From positions 3,169,913 through 3,233,912 of the forward strand of contig JABBOT010000031.1 in assembly GCA_016165875.1 (NCBI GenBank): a DNA stretch of 64,000 nt, written 5' to 3'. The position numbers were made by a program, and so were the translations under genes. Below, one piece after another: positions 46,100 through 57,025 of this stretch. Origin of the DNA: Acanthopleura granulata (Eukaryota; Mollusca; Polyplacophora; Chitonida; Chitonidae). The notes under the pieces were generated by a model, which saw nothing but the letters and a program-made list of their open reading frames with translations, had not been told where the DNA came from and did no database searches. Position 1 is the first letter of the stretch. Each line of letters begins with the position of its first letter.

Positions 46100-46870
46100 G
46101 TCATTTTAGGATCGCGGAGTTTTGACGGCCAGTTCTAAGCACCTCAGGGCTGTGCCATTTTTTCCTCTCTTTTCGGGAAACCCCGAAGTTGGGTGGAGCT
46201 TAGTGGGTATTTATCTGAATGCATCAGTAAATCATATTTGAGCTCAGCGTATTTCCCTCAAGCATAAACCAATGATCTCTGCTAGGTGCTAATGGGAGGT
46301 GATTTTTTTCCCTGGCATGAGGCCGCAAAACCTCTGACGGCGAAGGTAGAGAATTATCACCGCAGTAAATTATACGGGTGATTTCTCGCTTTGGAATTCG
46401 CAGGAGGAAATGCTACCGTTTCATCTTCCCAAATTAGTCCCTGAATTATTTACCGCTTGTATCTCTGTCTCCCGGCTAATGGGAATATCTCTAGCGCCGT
46501 TACCAGTCTTCTTTTAAATGATTTATAATAAGCCTAGTGCAAATCCATCGCCGTATTAAATTTTTATTTCTCGATATTATCCATATTTCTCTGCTCTCGA
46601 TTACTTTATTTATCTGATCGGAGAACTTGAAATGCAAGACAGTACACCCGTATAACCAACACGGTTTCATCTGGTCACAATGGAAAACAACTCAGCTGAT
46701 ACCGCAATATTTATTCATTCAGTGGTTGATTGACTGATTGATTTTTTTTATTTGCTGGACTTGTTACTTGCTTTATTTATTGCTTATCCGACTGATTGAT
46801 TGATTTGTGAATAGCATTTTGCAACCACTCCCTTGAGAACTGCGAATATGTCCTGTATCCCGTGTTACGA
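46100..46870. other. Non-coding stretch with homeodomain-like TAAT motifs
   Basis: 46240-46620 is not repetitive within the window and has several TAAT or ATTA cores (gctaatggg, aaattagtcc, cggctaatggg). This could be conserved non-coding DNA, but only comparison with other species would show it. 46725-46815 is rich in ATTGATTG. Confidence 0.35.
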
Positions 46871-47114
46871 ATCCCGCCTTTAAAATATTGTATTATATTT
46901 TTTATTTGTTTCTCCGCTAACCCGGTCGGTGTCTGACGTGCATTTTACCCTCTGTGTACGTTGTGAAGTGCACTGGAATTCAGCCGCATGTTCTCGAGGC
47001 TTCTGTGTTTCTCAGTTTCGTGTCCGTGTGCATTGAGCGCATATTCTGAAAAGATGTACCCATGTTGTGTACATGTTTACGATCAAACCATAAAGAATTT
47101 TGTTTACGTTAGTC

Positions 47115-47122
47115 TATAAATA
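47115..47122 (+). promoter_or_regulatory. TATA box of the LTR-like repeat, copy 2
   Basis: TATAAATA is preceded by 'gtc' and followed by 'tgagcgagg', aligned with the octamer at 17897 in the sister copy. The SINE inserted about 110 bp downstream would interrupt any transcript started here. Confidence 0.45.
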
Positions 47123-47231
47123 TGAGCGAGGAAGTTGTAAGTGTGCAGCCCTTTTTTTGTGTCAACTTGAGACCAGTCAGCTTACTCATATGCATTTGAG
47201 AGCAATCATATTTACTCTCGTCCACATAGAA

Positions 47232-47475
47232 GGGGCCTCCGTGGCTCAGTCGGTTAGTGGACTAGCGCAGCGCAATGCGCCCGCTGTGTGTTCAAGTCCA
47301 GTTATGCTGGCTTCCTATCCGGCCGTTCGTGGGAAGGTCCGCCAGGAACCTGCGAATGATCGTGGGTTTCCTCTGGGCTCTACCCGGGTTTCTCCCACAG
47401 TAATGCTGGCCACCGTCGTATAAGTGAAATATACTTGAGTAAGGGATAAATCATCAATCAAATAAATAAATCAAA
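47232..47475 (+). mobile_element. Full-length tRNA-derived SINE nested in the LTR-like repeat
   Basis: The A box 'tggctcagtcgg' fits the tRNA consensus and the B-box region is 'gtgttcaagtcc'. The core includes 'tatgctggcttcctatccgg' and 'gtgggaaggtccgcc'. The tail is 'cttgagtaagggataaatcatcaat' with AAAT repeats. It interrupts the LTR-like repeat; the copy of that repeat at 17.7 kb has no insert here, so the SINE is the younger. Confidence 0.9.
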
Positions 47476-48686
47476 TAAACTTTTTAAAGGATTTTCTGGG
47501 ATTTTGAGATATCAGCTTTCGTGCCATTCGACACACGTCAATTCGTATTCCATTCTTCTGTGCGTAGCACTTTGTGAGCTTGTGCTTCGTCACTTGCTAT
47601 TTTGTTTCAGACGTTCTTTTGGAGCTTGTACCGCTCATTGTCTCTTTATGCGATTAGGTACATTTCATCCTAGTTTACCTTGAAAGTGACTTTTCCGAGG
47701 AGTGAAAATATACATCGCCAGCTCGGCATAACGGACGCTATTGTCAACCCGTCCGCCATGAAAAGTTACACCTTCGAGGGTATTTGGATGTCATCGACGT
47801 CCTGTGGTCACTGCTGTATGTCTCTTACAGGAATGTCACCTTCGATTTCAGAATTCCCAACACCTGTGGATTCTATATTTACGTGGACTGACTTGCCTTT
47901 GGAAGCCGGAATATTTCATCCGGATTTGGACACTGACACCAGTAAGAAAATATTAGTTTTGTAATTGTATGTATTTTTTGTTGTTTTTGTATTGTTTGTA
48001 TATTATTATCAGTTGTACTATTTGTCTGTTTTGTTCAAATATATAGTCTAGCGTCTTCGTGCTTCTTTGTTTGATGTTTCGTAAGTTCTTTCGCTGTCTG
48101 AGAGTTGAACAAGCCATTTGTTTATCATTTTTCTATTTTACTGCATGTGAATATCATATCAATACGTCATAACACCATTATTCCAGTGTGAGGATAATTC
48201 GGCTTTAAAACTGAAACGCTATTGTGTAATTTTAATAGTGTTAAATGCAGCATTTTAGCAGTTGTGGTCGACGGATAGTATCTATCATAATATTACATTA
48301 GCCCTTTACAAACAGTAATTTTACACTGCCCTATCAATTTAATATTTTCAGTTGTTGCTTTCCGCGTAGTAAATGTCAAAAATCGTGTAATCTAACATTA
48401 AAATAAAACCTAAAAAGTCATTACGCTGCATAACATTTTGAGTTGTTCAGATCACATGTTTCATAGCACTAGCATGTGTTTTCTTCATCAATTTAAAACT
48501 ATTGACATTTTAACATTGGCTTTTAAAACTGATTTGTAGCATTTCTACAAAAAAATTTCCTCACATACAACAAAAATATTAGGATATTACTGCGATTAGC
48601 ATACCACCTCCATCACAATATCTTCATATCCATATCGCCGTAAAGTTCATTCATCTGTTTCGCAATAAAGAGCACACTTGTATCTC

Positions 48687-48905
48687 ATTAGCTTTACACC
48701 TGTACCCAAGTAAATATTATACCTGTGTCACAGTAAACATCACACCTGTGTTACAGTAAATGTTATACTTTTGTCGCAGTAAACATCACACCTGTGTCAC
48801 AGTAAACATCAAACCTGCATTACAGCAACTAACAATGTAAAAACAATTACACTATCAACACACCACCTGCATCGCAGTGAACTTCACACCTGCATCACAA
48901 TTTAC
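48687..48905 (+). repeat. 23-bp minisatellite
   Basis: About six units resemble 'acacctgtgtcacagtaaacatc', with more degenerate units after 48840. This is a simple tandem array with no coding content. Confidence 0.85.
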
Positions 48906-49110
48906 TTAACGCAATTTTCGCAAAACCTAACATTAACAACCACACATGGGATATGGAACCGCCTCGCAAATATCGCAATAAACTGGGAAACTGTGCACAA
49001 ATAAACTGCATTCTGCATGTACCAACATATTAACACTTTAGGTTACTGCACAGTTCAAGTTTTACCACGCATTTTTAAGAGAACCCTGGCATCACATTAT
49101 CACATCGCAG

Positions 49111-49375
49111 TATATTTATTTATTTATGTGATTAGTGTTTTACGCGGGTACTCAAGAATATTTCACTGATACGACGGCGGCCAGCATTATGGTGGGAGGA
49201 AACCGGGCAGAGCCCGGGAAAAACCGACGGCCATCCGCAGGTACTGGCAGACCTTCCAACGTACGACGGAAGAGGAGGCCAACATGAGCTGGAACTCACA
49301 ACCACCGCACTGGTGAGAGACTCGTGTGGCATTCTGCTGCACTAGCGCGCCAACCAACAGAACCACCGAAGCCCC
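49111..49375 (-). mobile_element. Full-length tRNA-derived SINE, main family
   Basis: The plus strand shows, in order, the tail (tatttatttatttatgtg), 'gggtactcaagaatatttcac', 'gacggcggccagcattatgg', 'gggcagagcccggg', 'gccatccgcagg' and a head ending 'aaccaccgaagcccc', the complement of a tRNA-like 5' end. It is among the least decayed copies in the window. Confidence 0.9.
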
Positions 49376-49918
49376 AATTAAAACGATGCTGCTTGCGTCG
49401 ATAAAACATTTAATTCGATTACAAACCAATCGAATGGTTTAACAGGTTAGCATGATTGAATGTGCAGGAGATTAAGTGGCATACGTTAAAAGCTTAGATC
49501 ACTGTTGGTTGATCCTGGGAGTGCTTGCTATCCAATCCCAATGCCGACATATTTTCCCATGGCCAAAACATGAGTACATAACGCTAAGCAAAATAACATT
49601 GCAGTTGGGGCCAACTATTGTAGTTGCAGGGCCTGGGAAGAGCCAACGTTACAAATTGTTAGGATCATTTGATATGATGAGACGTAATGATATGCGCCAA
49701 TGTCTTCTCGCTTTTGAAGCGGTTGAGCTAAACCATAGACCACAACAGTGCAGATTTGTAATGAGTCAGACACCGAGAAAGACACTAACTACTGGTGGCA
49801 CAAGATTAAATACATGTATACACTATAATGGCAAAGTTCTGTTCTCAAAAGTGCGCAGTAAAACTATAGCTAATGAGTTCCAGCTTCTGTTAGAATGTCT
49901 TATACCCGCGGGGCATCA

Positions 49919-50166
49919 GTGGCCGAGGAGATGACGTGACACCACGACACAGTTAATCAGGTGCTTCTCACCAACGCCGTGAGTTCAAAATCCAACTCAT
50001 GCTGGCTTCCTCTGTGGCCACCCGTGGGAAGGTCTGCTTGCCACCTGCGGATTATTGTGGGTTTCCTTGGGGCTGTAGCTTATTTCCACCTGACATTAAC
50101 CTGATCGCCGTCGTAGAAGTGAAACATCCTTGACTACGGTGTAAAACACAAATCCAATAAATGAAG
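49919..50166 (+). mobile_element. tRNA-derived SINE, main family
   Basis: Head 'gtggccgaggag', B-box region 'gtgagttcaaaatcc', core 'actcatgctggcttcctctg' and 'gtgggaaggtctgc', tail 'cttgactacggtgtaaaacac'. The end of a 152-codon ORF (49476-49934) runs into its head. Confidence 0.85.
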
Positions 50167-50169
50167 TAC

Positions 50170-52395
50170 AGTAAAATTTTATATTCCAACTAAGTTTAGC
50201 CTTTAATACATGATAAGGCTAGTTGAGGATGCAGCATCAGTTCAGTTCTGCATGGTAAGCTTCTGTCACATAAATATACCCTTATGTCCTATAGATATAC
50301 CCTTATCTGTACCGCCAGGAACGCCCTACAACGTGCATGTAAGTGTCAAGTTGTTATCAGTACAGACGAATCATTTGTGACGACCTCGGGGCTGTGTTAA
50401 GTCGAAAACAACTAGTGAGATGTAACAACACAGGGGCGACAACGACGTGAACATTCATGCAGCCGAAGTGTATATGAAGTGCACGTTAGGAGACTGATGT
50501 TACTTTGGTAATGGGCGGGTTAGTTGCAACGATCCCGGGTGCAACGGGTTCATGCATTTGAATATTCAGTGACAAGTAAATGAATGGCCAAGAATAAAGT
50601 AAATCACAAGCGAAACTATGGTCTCTATGGGAGAATAAATCAGACGTTTACACCACATTGTGATGACAGTTGTTGCATATCGAATGTAACTGGAGCTGGG
50701 GCGACAACTGGTGTCTCTTTATAGTGGGATATGACATGTTAAGGTAAGATAAATATTTCGTTATACATTATTTCGTTACTTGCCTTGAAACCGTAAACCC
50801 GCCCAAAAAATTTTTGTTGGGAGGTGGGGGGGAGGGGCAAATATGTTGAAACTATACTCCCAGGATAGCCATACATGAAGGAACTCCGGTATATGATGAA
50901 AAAACAAAAACTCTGTAAAAGACAAAAATCCGAACGTCAAGAGCCTGTCTTATCCTACGACAGTCACGTTTATGTGTGGAGAAAACGATGTCTGTCGTAA
51001 GCCACTGCTTTGCGCCAGGCGCTTGATACCCCACCTTCACCCGACTTAAAGTCATAGACAGCGCATGTTCTTATTTGACTTTTTTGTTTAGTCTAACAAC
51101 TCCTACGACACCGGATATTGACGTTTTACCCTGGTCCGTCGGCTGATGTGAAACGCCGCCATTCTGTCTGTTCTGTGACGTAATTGATCCAAGCGCGGAA
51201 CACTCTTGTCACCTGAAAATCTAGTAAGCAGCTAGGATTGTGGTTGAAACTTACGTATATACGTTCATTTATAACATGAAATGATCTAGAAACTTACTCG
51301 CTTTGCAACTGTTGGTCTTGTACTTGTTATAATTAAAGCATATAACATTAAAACAGTGTGCTGTTCCTATGTTGTTAGATGTTACATTGACAGACAACTC
51401 ACAACATTTACGTCACAGTTGATAATCAGTTGATATCTCCTGGCTCACTGGTTGGTCAATTTCTCACAAGCCTGAAAGCACGATCGACTTCAGATCCCCT
51501 GTCGCCACCACAATACTCCACACTTCAGACGAAGATAATTCTTTAACAAATTCATACAGTTCATACTTGAAACAGTTTTTTTTTTACATTTTGTGAGAAT
51601 TTTATAATCTCTTTAATGAACAGCACCTCAGCCGTGAGCTGTCTTTTAATTTAAAGAACGATATTTTCCCAAACTGGACAGATTTGGCGTATACTCTACT
51701 AGCCGAACCCGGTGGCCTTCACGAAATAAGAGCTTGACACCCACTGAGTGACCAAGAAAAACCATGTCAAAACTCTGTGGTCAAAAGAGTGCGACGATAA
51801 AAAAGCTTGTCACCACTGCCATTGCCCATAATTGCTTGGGTCAGTAGTAATTGTTGACAAAAAAAGTCTAATTAGAATCACATCACAAGTGTTTTCGTTA
51901 CCTTGTACATCTGCGTTATCATACTGTATGTTTGTGCAGATGCCACCTCGGCCAATATCAATGTCTAGAGATATGTGCACACACATATATGTTGTAGTCA
52001 CAATTATTGTTTTCCCAACACCCATTTCATAGTATATAAGTTATCATTGTGGTTGTATCTTCATTCGCATGACAACGATGTTAGAATGTACATCGAAACG
52101 TTGCGGTACAATAAATCAGAAGTTGTTGTGCATATAAACTGTGTGATGTTACAAAAAATGTTGGTTACCTTTGCGACCAAATTTTTCTGTTTTTTTCAGG
52201 GGATTATATCTCCGTGCATGTGGCCTATACTGCTGGCCTGTTGGCATACATGTAGGGGGCGGGGTGAGCTGGGAGGCAGCGGGCAATCACACAGCGACGG
52301 TATTGATTTTCTTTAATCCTAGGGCTTTGTCTGTAATAAGTTGCATTCATTAATCTATGTATACATCTTTCCTGATCAAAATATCTTAACTCTCA
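50170..52395. other. Non-coding stretch
   Basis: Unique sequence with a small direct repeat (atatacccttat twice near 50273-50310) and a G-rich run near 50820. ORFs up to 113 codons (51975-52316) have no recognisable features. Confidence 0.55.
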
Positions 52396-52399
52396 AGTA

Positions 52400-53290
52400 G
52401 CTCTCCCACGAGGCCGATTTATCTCAGGACAAGAGGCCGACTGAGTCGTGACAAAAATCGGGATAACTCCTGTTGTTGTCGTGTATAGTCCTACTGCAGT
52501 CCTGTTTAACTGGGGGTTAGTCTTGGTTGGTCGGGAATGAAAAGAGGACCTAGACTTGAGCAGATCAGGACTGTAGTAAGACTACAGGAAGATACTGCCA
52601 CAGCTTGTTTTAGACTAGCCCCGACCTTTCTACGACCAGCCCAGAGTGCAGTAAGAGTGTAGTACAACAGAGGCACGACCTGTGCGACTGCTCAACGTAG
52701 TAGGACTTCTCAACGATATTAGACATTAATCACGTGAACATTTTTGTTCAAAATGGCTACTGTTAACAAGGCAAATGTCTGATCACGTGATAATGACATT
52801 CTACGACAGACACACGGGTATTGTACGACAACAGTTGAACATGACGACGACAACAATACGACTAATCCACGAGTGTTCAACGAGTATACATGAGTGGTAC
52901 GATTTTACTACGCGCAATGTCACCACTGTTCTAGGACTAATGTACGAATCCAGCACGAGCTTCCTCCCATCAAGAAGCGATTTCAACAATACGACTGTAC
53001 TACGACAACAGTAGGACTGCATCACAACTTGTACGACAGAGTCCCGAATACAACGACTGCCCTACGACTACAACACGCTCTATTTACGACTTAGCACGAT
53101 TACTCAAAGTTTTCAACATGTTAAAAAAAAACAAAAAAACCCCTGACTCACCAAGTCTGGGTCAGATCAGCACGACCTTGCCAGGAATAAGTTAACTCCA
53201 CGACCTTTCGCAGACAACGCCCGAGTCTCCCCGACATTTCACGAATTTAACACGTGAAGCACCCGACGAACTCGGCTCCGTGTGAGAGCC
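52400..53290. mobile_element. Non-autonomous element of about 890 bp with terminal inverted repeats and mirrored TACGAC arrays
   Basis: The left end 'gctctcccacgaggccga' (52400-52417) and the reverse complement of the right end (53272-53289) match in 16 of 18 bases, allowing a gap. In the left part the short motif reads mostly GTCGT or AGTCCTAC. In the right part it reads TACGAC or ACGACA many times. Such mirrored subterminal arrays are typical of transposase-binding sites. ORFs within it are short and are by-products of the motif array. Confidence 0.6.
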
Positions 53291-54180
53291 CCTTTACACA
53301 CACTCCTTCCCGTAAATTTAGGACAAGAAAAAAAATTGGCTACGTGTGATTTAAGGGTCAGCACAACAATTGTTGACAAAGATGTTCGCAGAAATGACTG
53401 CGTTGTGCCGTGAATATAATGGAATTAAAATGTACCTAGCATTTTTACAATATCGTTGCCATTGTGATTTGCATTACTCTACAGCGCATACATGTACATA
53501 TACATACATTCAGCTAGCAGTATCTATTGTTCAATTACTTAGAAGTGGAAATACATCCTTACAATGTATATTTTAGGTTTGCAGCCACAACACGCCTCAC
53601 ACCCACCTCCACTCCCCACCCCTACCCCAAACCCTACCAGCCCTACACCAACCTTAAATATAATGTACCCAAACCCATCACCCCACCATCGCGTACCCTT
53701 CCTTGTCCCGTCAGCAGTCGTCTACAAAGCCAACCTACTGCTAGGTGCACGTCAAGTTTGCACATCGTATTACACGGACCCGTCAGCTGACCTGCTGTAT
53801 GCTTGGTAAGAACTCCCACAATTCCCTTCATGCGGCAATTTGCAAGTGGAAGTGTATCGCGAAGTTTTTTGACTCGCCTACACTACGGATATATTTGTAT
53901 ATACATGCATCTACTACGCACCGTGCAGATGCTATGTGTTTGGAGGTACGGACCAGCGGCCACCGGAATGCCTAATTAAATGGTGAGTGTAAATCATTTT
54001 CAGATCGTTGTCTTGAAGTTTAACTGTACAGATCCTCCCACCCCCACCCATCCCCCTCGACACTGTTTACTTCGTCAAAGTTAACGTCAATAACTATATC
54101 AGAGAGCCATTCATATCTATGAAAGAAAAGACAGGAACACGTTATAGGGGCTGTATATACTGTGACGTGGGATGTTAAAT

Positions 54181-54445
54181 ATAAGAGCACAAATTGGAGG
54201 AGTCTCGTGAGATTAAGGCTGTTTGGGTGAGACATGAGTGGGTGCTCTCGCAAAATAATGCAAAATTACACTAAAAGACGTGATTTCCAATGGTCGCTAA
54301 ACCTCAGAATATTGCCCTTGTGTAGGGACTACCGGAAATGACATCTTTTTAACGTTATTTCGTGTTACTTTGAGAGAGCACCCACTCGTGTCTCGCCCAA
54401 ACAGCGTTAATCTCGCGAGACGGCTCCAATGCCGATTCAGTTTAT
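54181..54445. mobile_element. MITE with inverted repeats of about 80 bp (family M1, copy 2)
   Basis: The left arm contains 'gtctcgtgagattaaggctg', then 'gagtgggtgctctcgc'. The right arm, reverse complemented, contains 'gtctcgcgagattaacgctg', then 'gagtgggtgctctc'. The arms resemble those of the element at 6625-6823 block by block, so the two are one family. Between the arms lie roughly 100 bp with no coding content. Confidence 0.8.
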
Positions 54446-55514
54446 TATAGTCATTAACAAAATAACATTAGAATAAACTCCTCGCAGTGTCTCAACTTAT
54501 GTTCGCATGCATGATTTTCTCAGCATGTCCTTCTACTTAAATCATTTCAAATATTTCTCCTCTTTACGATACCTTAAATCATGATTATGTGTTCGTTTAT
54601 GCCAAGTAATGATTTGCAGTGACAGGCTTTCTTCAGTCTGTTTTGACACTGTACACTGACTTGTTTGTAAAAAAGACAGAGGTAATTATGTTTATGAATG
54701 TGCGAGGAATTTGCCATGCAACGTTTTGTTTAATTTTGTTCAACTTTTTTAGATAATCATTACTATTTTTTGAGAAGGTGAAGTGTCAAAACATTGACAG
54801 CTTGGTTTTAAAGACATCACGTGTTGTCTCTTGTATGGAGATCAAATTTCACACAATACTTTGCATAAGTGAGGTCCATGCTCTTTAGACTAAGAGATGC
54901 ACATGTCTTGACATACTCATTACACTGCAAAGGTGTATTATAAGACTTTCAAGCAATAACAATTCATTACAAAACATTTCTTCCGAGTCCTTTACAGATA
55001 TGGTGTATAAGTCCATGGCCTGTGCATGTAATAATATTTTCTTATATATTTTCATGAAATTTTCTTTTTGGAAATCAGACAGTATTCAAAATTCTTGTAA
55101 TTTATGAGAATGGGAAGTTCACCTTGTGTAGAGCTAAATATAATATCATTCCAGTGCTGTGTTGCAGGCCTGTAGATTTTCCCTTATTCAAAAGAAATTT
55201 GAGAAGGTGAGGTTTGTCCATCCTTGAAGAAAAAATTAAAAGATCTTCAGAATATGAGAAAAACATTCTTGTTGGAATTAAATATTTCTTAAAATTTAAT
55301 CTTTTGCACTTTTGCATTGGTAATAGAATGCATATCCGCATTTAACACTTAACCTAATCAGATAGCATCCCCTGATCACATAGGACATATAACGCAATAC
55401 TCACAGAATACATGTACTTGTTTTTCTAGCTTGTCTGGTATTTATTTGTGAATGCCACGAAAGCCCTAAGATATTAAACGACCTTGTGACACATTTTTAA
55501 CATGTTGTGTTTCA

Positions 55515-55672
55515 GATCAGATGACAACAGAAAATATTGATGCGGCCAGCCACATTCAGGAATTACAAAGAAGAAGTCAGTTCCACTGGCACATAAAATT
55601 CATTTTGGTCTCCAAAATTCCCAGAAACCATCCAGTTGTAAACTTTGCCATGTAGAGAAGGTCAGGTTAAAG
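55515..55672 (+). pseudogene. Exon-like segment with a CxxC motif, possibly transposase-derived
   Basis: A good 3' splice site (aacatgttgtgtttcag) is followed by open reading in two frames. One frame runs from 55539 to a donor-like 'ttaaag, gtacgtg' at 55673 and ends in CKLCHVEKVRLK. A histidine-rich stretch followed by CxxC loosely recalls the C-terminal end of piggyBac-derived proteins, but no other zinc-ligand pairs are present and the resemblance is weak. The other frame gives a 44-codon ORF starting at an ATG. No neighbouring exon was identified with confidence. Confidence 0.25.
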
Positions 55673-55944
55673 GTACGTGAATGTATTACTAAATAACTGA
55701 TCACGAATTGACAGCTTCATGATGTAGTAAGAAAAGAAAGTGTGGGTTGTAGAATTGTTTGCGCCATGCATAATAACAACGCTGAAATATAAAGTTATGT
55801 GTTGAACATGTTATAAGATATATTTTGTTGTTTTAAAAAGCTTTATATCAGTAAAAACTTGTTTCAATTTGCAGTCGTTACCTGACATGCCCCCCCCCCC
55901 GACCCAAACACCACCAACGACAATTCATTATAGTCGTGCTTGTA

Positions 55945-56160
55945 ATTATGAAATTCATTACTGATCATTTTTTGTCAAATGGACGGACCAGAAAAGATGT
56001 GTCTTTATGGAGACAAAACAGTAGTGGCGTGGTCACACAAGATAATGCAAAGCTGTATATCGTGCTTGATGCAGACTTTCAAACATTGGATTCTCTCCAG
56101 GTGACATTCCTTGGATTACTACATGTGTACTGTGTGTCACAGTTTCTTGGAAAACACTAA
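55945..56160 (+). CDS. Possible coding remnant of unknown kind
   Basis: An open frame follows a candidate acceptor (aattcattatag) and includes an ATG at 55948. The residues are mixed in composition (for example RKDVSLWRQ and DNAKLYIVLDADF), with a donor-like 'tccag, gtgaca' near 56100 or a stop at 56160. No family is recognised. It could belong to the same locus as the segment at 55515-55672. Chance remains likely. Confidence 0.22.
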   Translation: MMKFITDHFLSNGRTRKDVSLWRQNSSGVVTQDNAKLYIVLDADFQTLDSLQVTFLGLLHVYCVSQFLGKH

Positions 56161-56599
56161 AGTATTCAGATGGTGTGGTGCTTCATCTTAGTTTTCATTC
56201 AGAGATGGACATATCCCTGTGACTGAACTGAGGCTAAACATGCCATTGAAATTTTCTGTCCAGCTTTGATGCCTTGATCTGTGAAAATGTCAGTACCTGT
56301 GTATGTTTTTATAACATGTTTCCTTTACACGTAGTATTGTTATGGGAAATCGGATAATAATGCTCCTTAGATGGAAGGTCTGGAAAGTAACTGGAAAGGC
56401 AGTGCTAGGTGGTAAAATGCAGGGGGAGGGCATTTTTGTTTTTGAAAATCTGATTCTAATGTTCTGGTGTAAATTGTACTGACTAAGTACACCTGTCATC
56501 CTTCCACAAGCAGTCACAAACTTCCGGCTGTTTATGTTGATATGAACCACATACATTATGATATTTTACAACCAATAACTCGCACTATCTGCCCAATTA

Positions 56600-56880
56600 C
56601 TGGATTAGTTTAACAAGCTTATTTGAGGTCACTCCGATCAAGTTACTTATGTTCAGTTCGACCATGTCATTTGCGACCAGTTCGACCAGGCTATTTGTGG
56701 TCAGCTCGACCGTAAATAGGTTGGTCGAAATTAGACTTGGTCGATTCGACCAAAAGATTTTCGGTCGAGAAAGTGACCCAAACATTTATGGTCGGTGACG
56801 TCTGTACCAAATTTGTCAACACCGACCGCGTTTTGTTGGTCGTTTCGGTCAGTTCCGATCTATCAATGATCAAAACAGAT
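56600..56880. mobile_element. Fold-back element with arrays of TTCGACC/GGTCGAA motifs
   Basis: More than a dozen 'cgacc' or 'ggtcg' motifs occur in about 280 bp. CGACC predominates on the left and GGTCG on the right. It is probably related to the element at 10388-10756. No transposase is present and the termini are uncertain. Confidence 0.55.
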
Positions 56881-56937
56881 CACTGTTTGAATAAGATAAC
56901 AATGGCGGATTTAAGCCAACATGACAGGTCGATACCT

Positions 56938-57025
56938 CCGTGGCTGAGAAGTTTAGAGCGCTTGCGCACCACTGTGGATCGGCAGAGCTCAACAAGGCGG
57001 TCGTGGTGAATTCAAGTTTAGGGCC
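56938..57025 (+). mobile_element. Possible tRNA-like SINE head
   Basis: The segment 'cctccgtggctgagaagtttagagcgc' resembles the 5' head of the main SINE family, and 'gtggtgaattcaag' resembles a weak B box. The expected core is not present. It directly follows the fold-back element that ends near 56880. Confidence 0.4.

Larger units (their letters stand above)
46874..48130 (+). mobile_element. LTR-like dispersed repeat, copy 2, split by a SINE
   Basis: It matches the repeat at 17676-18512 from 'ttaaaatattgtattat' to 'aacaagccatttgtttatc'. A SINE occupies 47232-47475. The part at about 47770-47890 is missing in the other copy. A 94-codon ORF lies at 47680-47964, but the other copy does not preserve it, so it is not called as a gene. 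Confidence 0.7.

Noticed and set aside
47233..47310. A tRNA gene (good A and B boxes)
   Set aside because: It is the head of a SINE that has several other copies in the window.
47680..47964. 94-codon ORF inside the LTR-like repeat
   Set aside because: The sister copy at 18.2 kb has a deletion and frame changes across it, so it is not maintained as coding.
49476..49934. 152-codon plus-strand ORF, the second longest in the window
   Set aside because: It starts with GTG rather than ATG, runs into the head of a SINE at its 3' end, has no recognisable domain or signal peptide and no splice context. An ORF of this length can occur by chance in 64 kb read in six frames.
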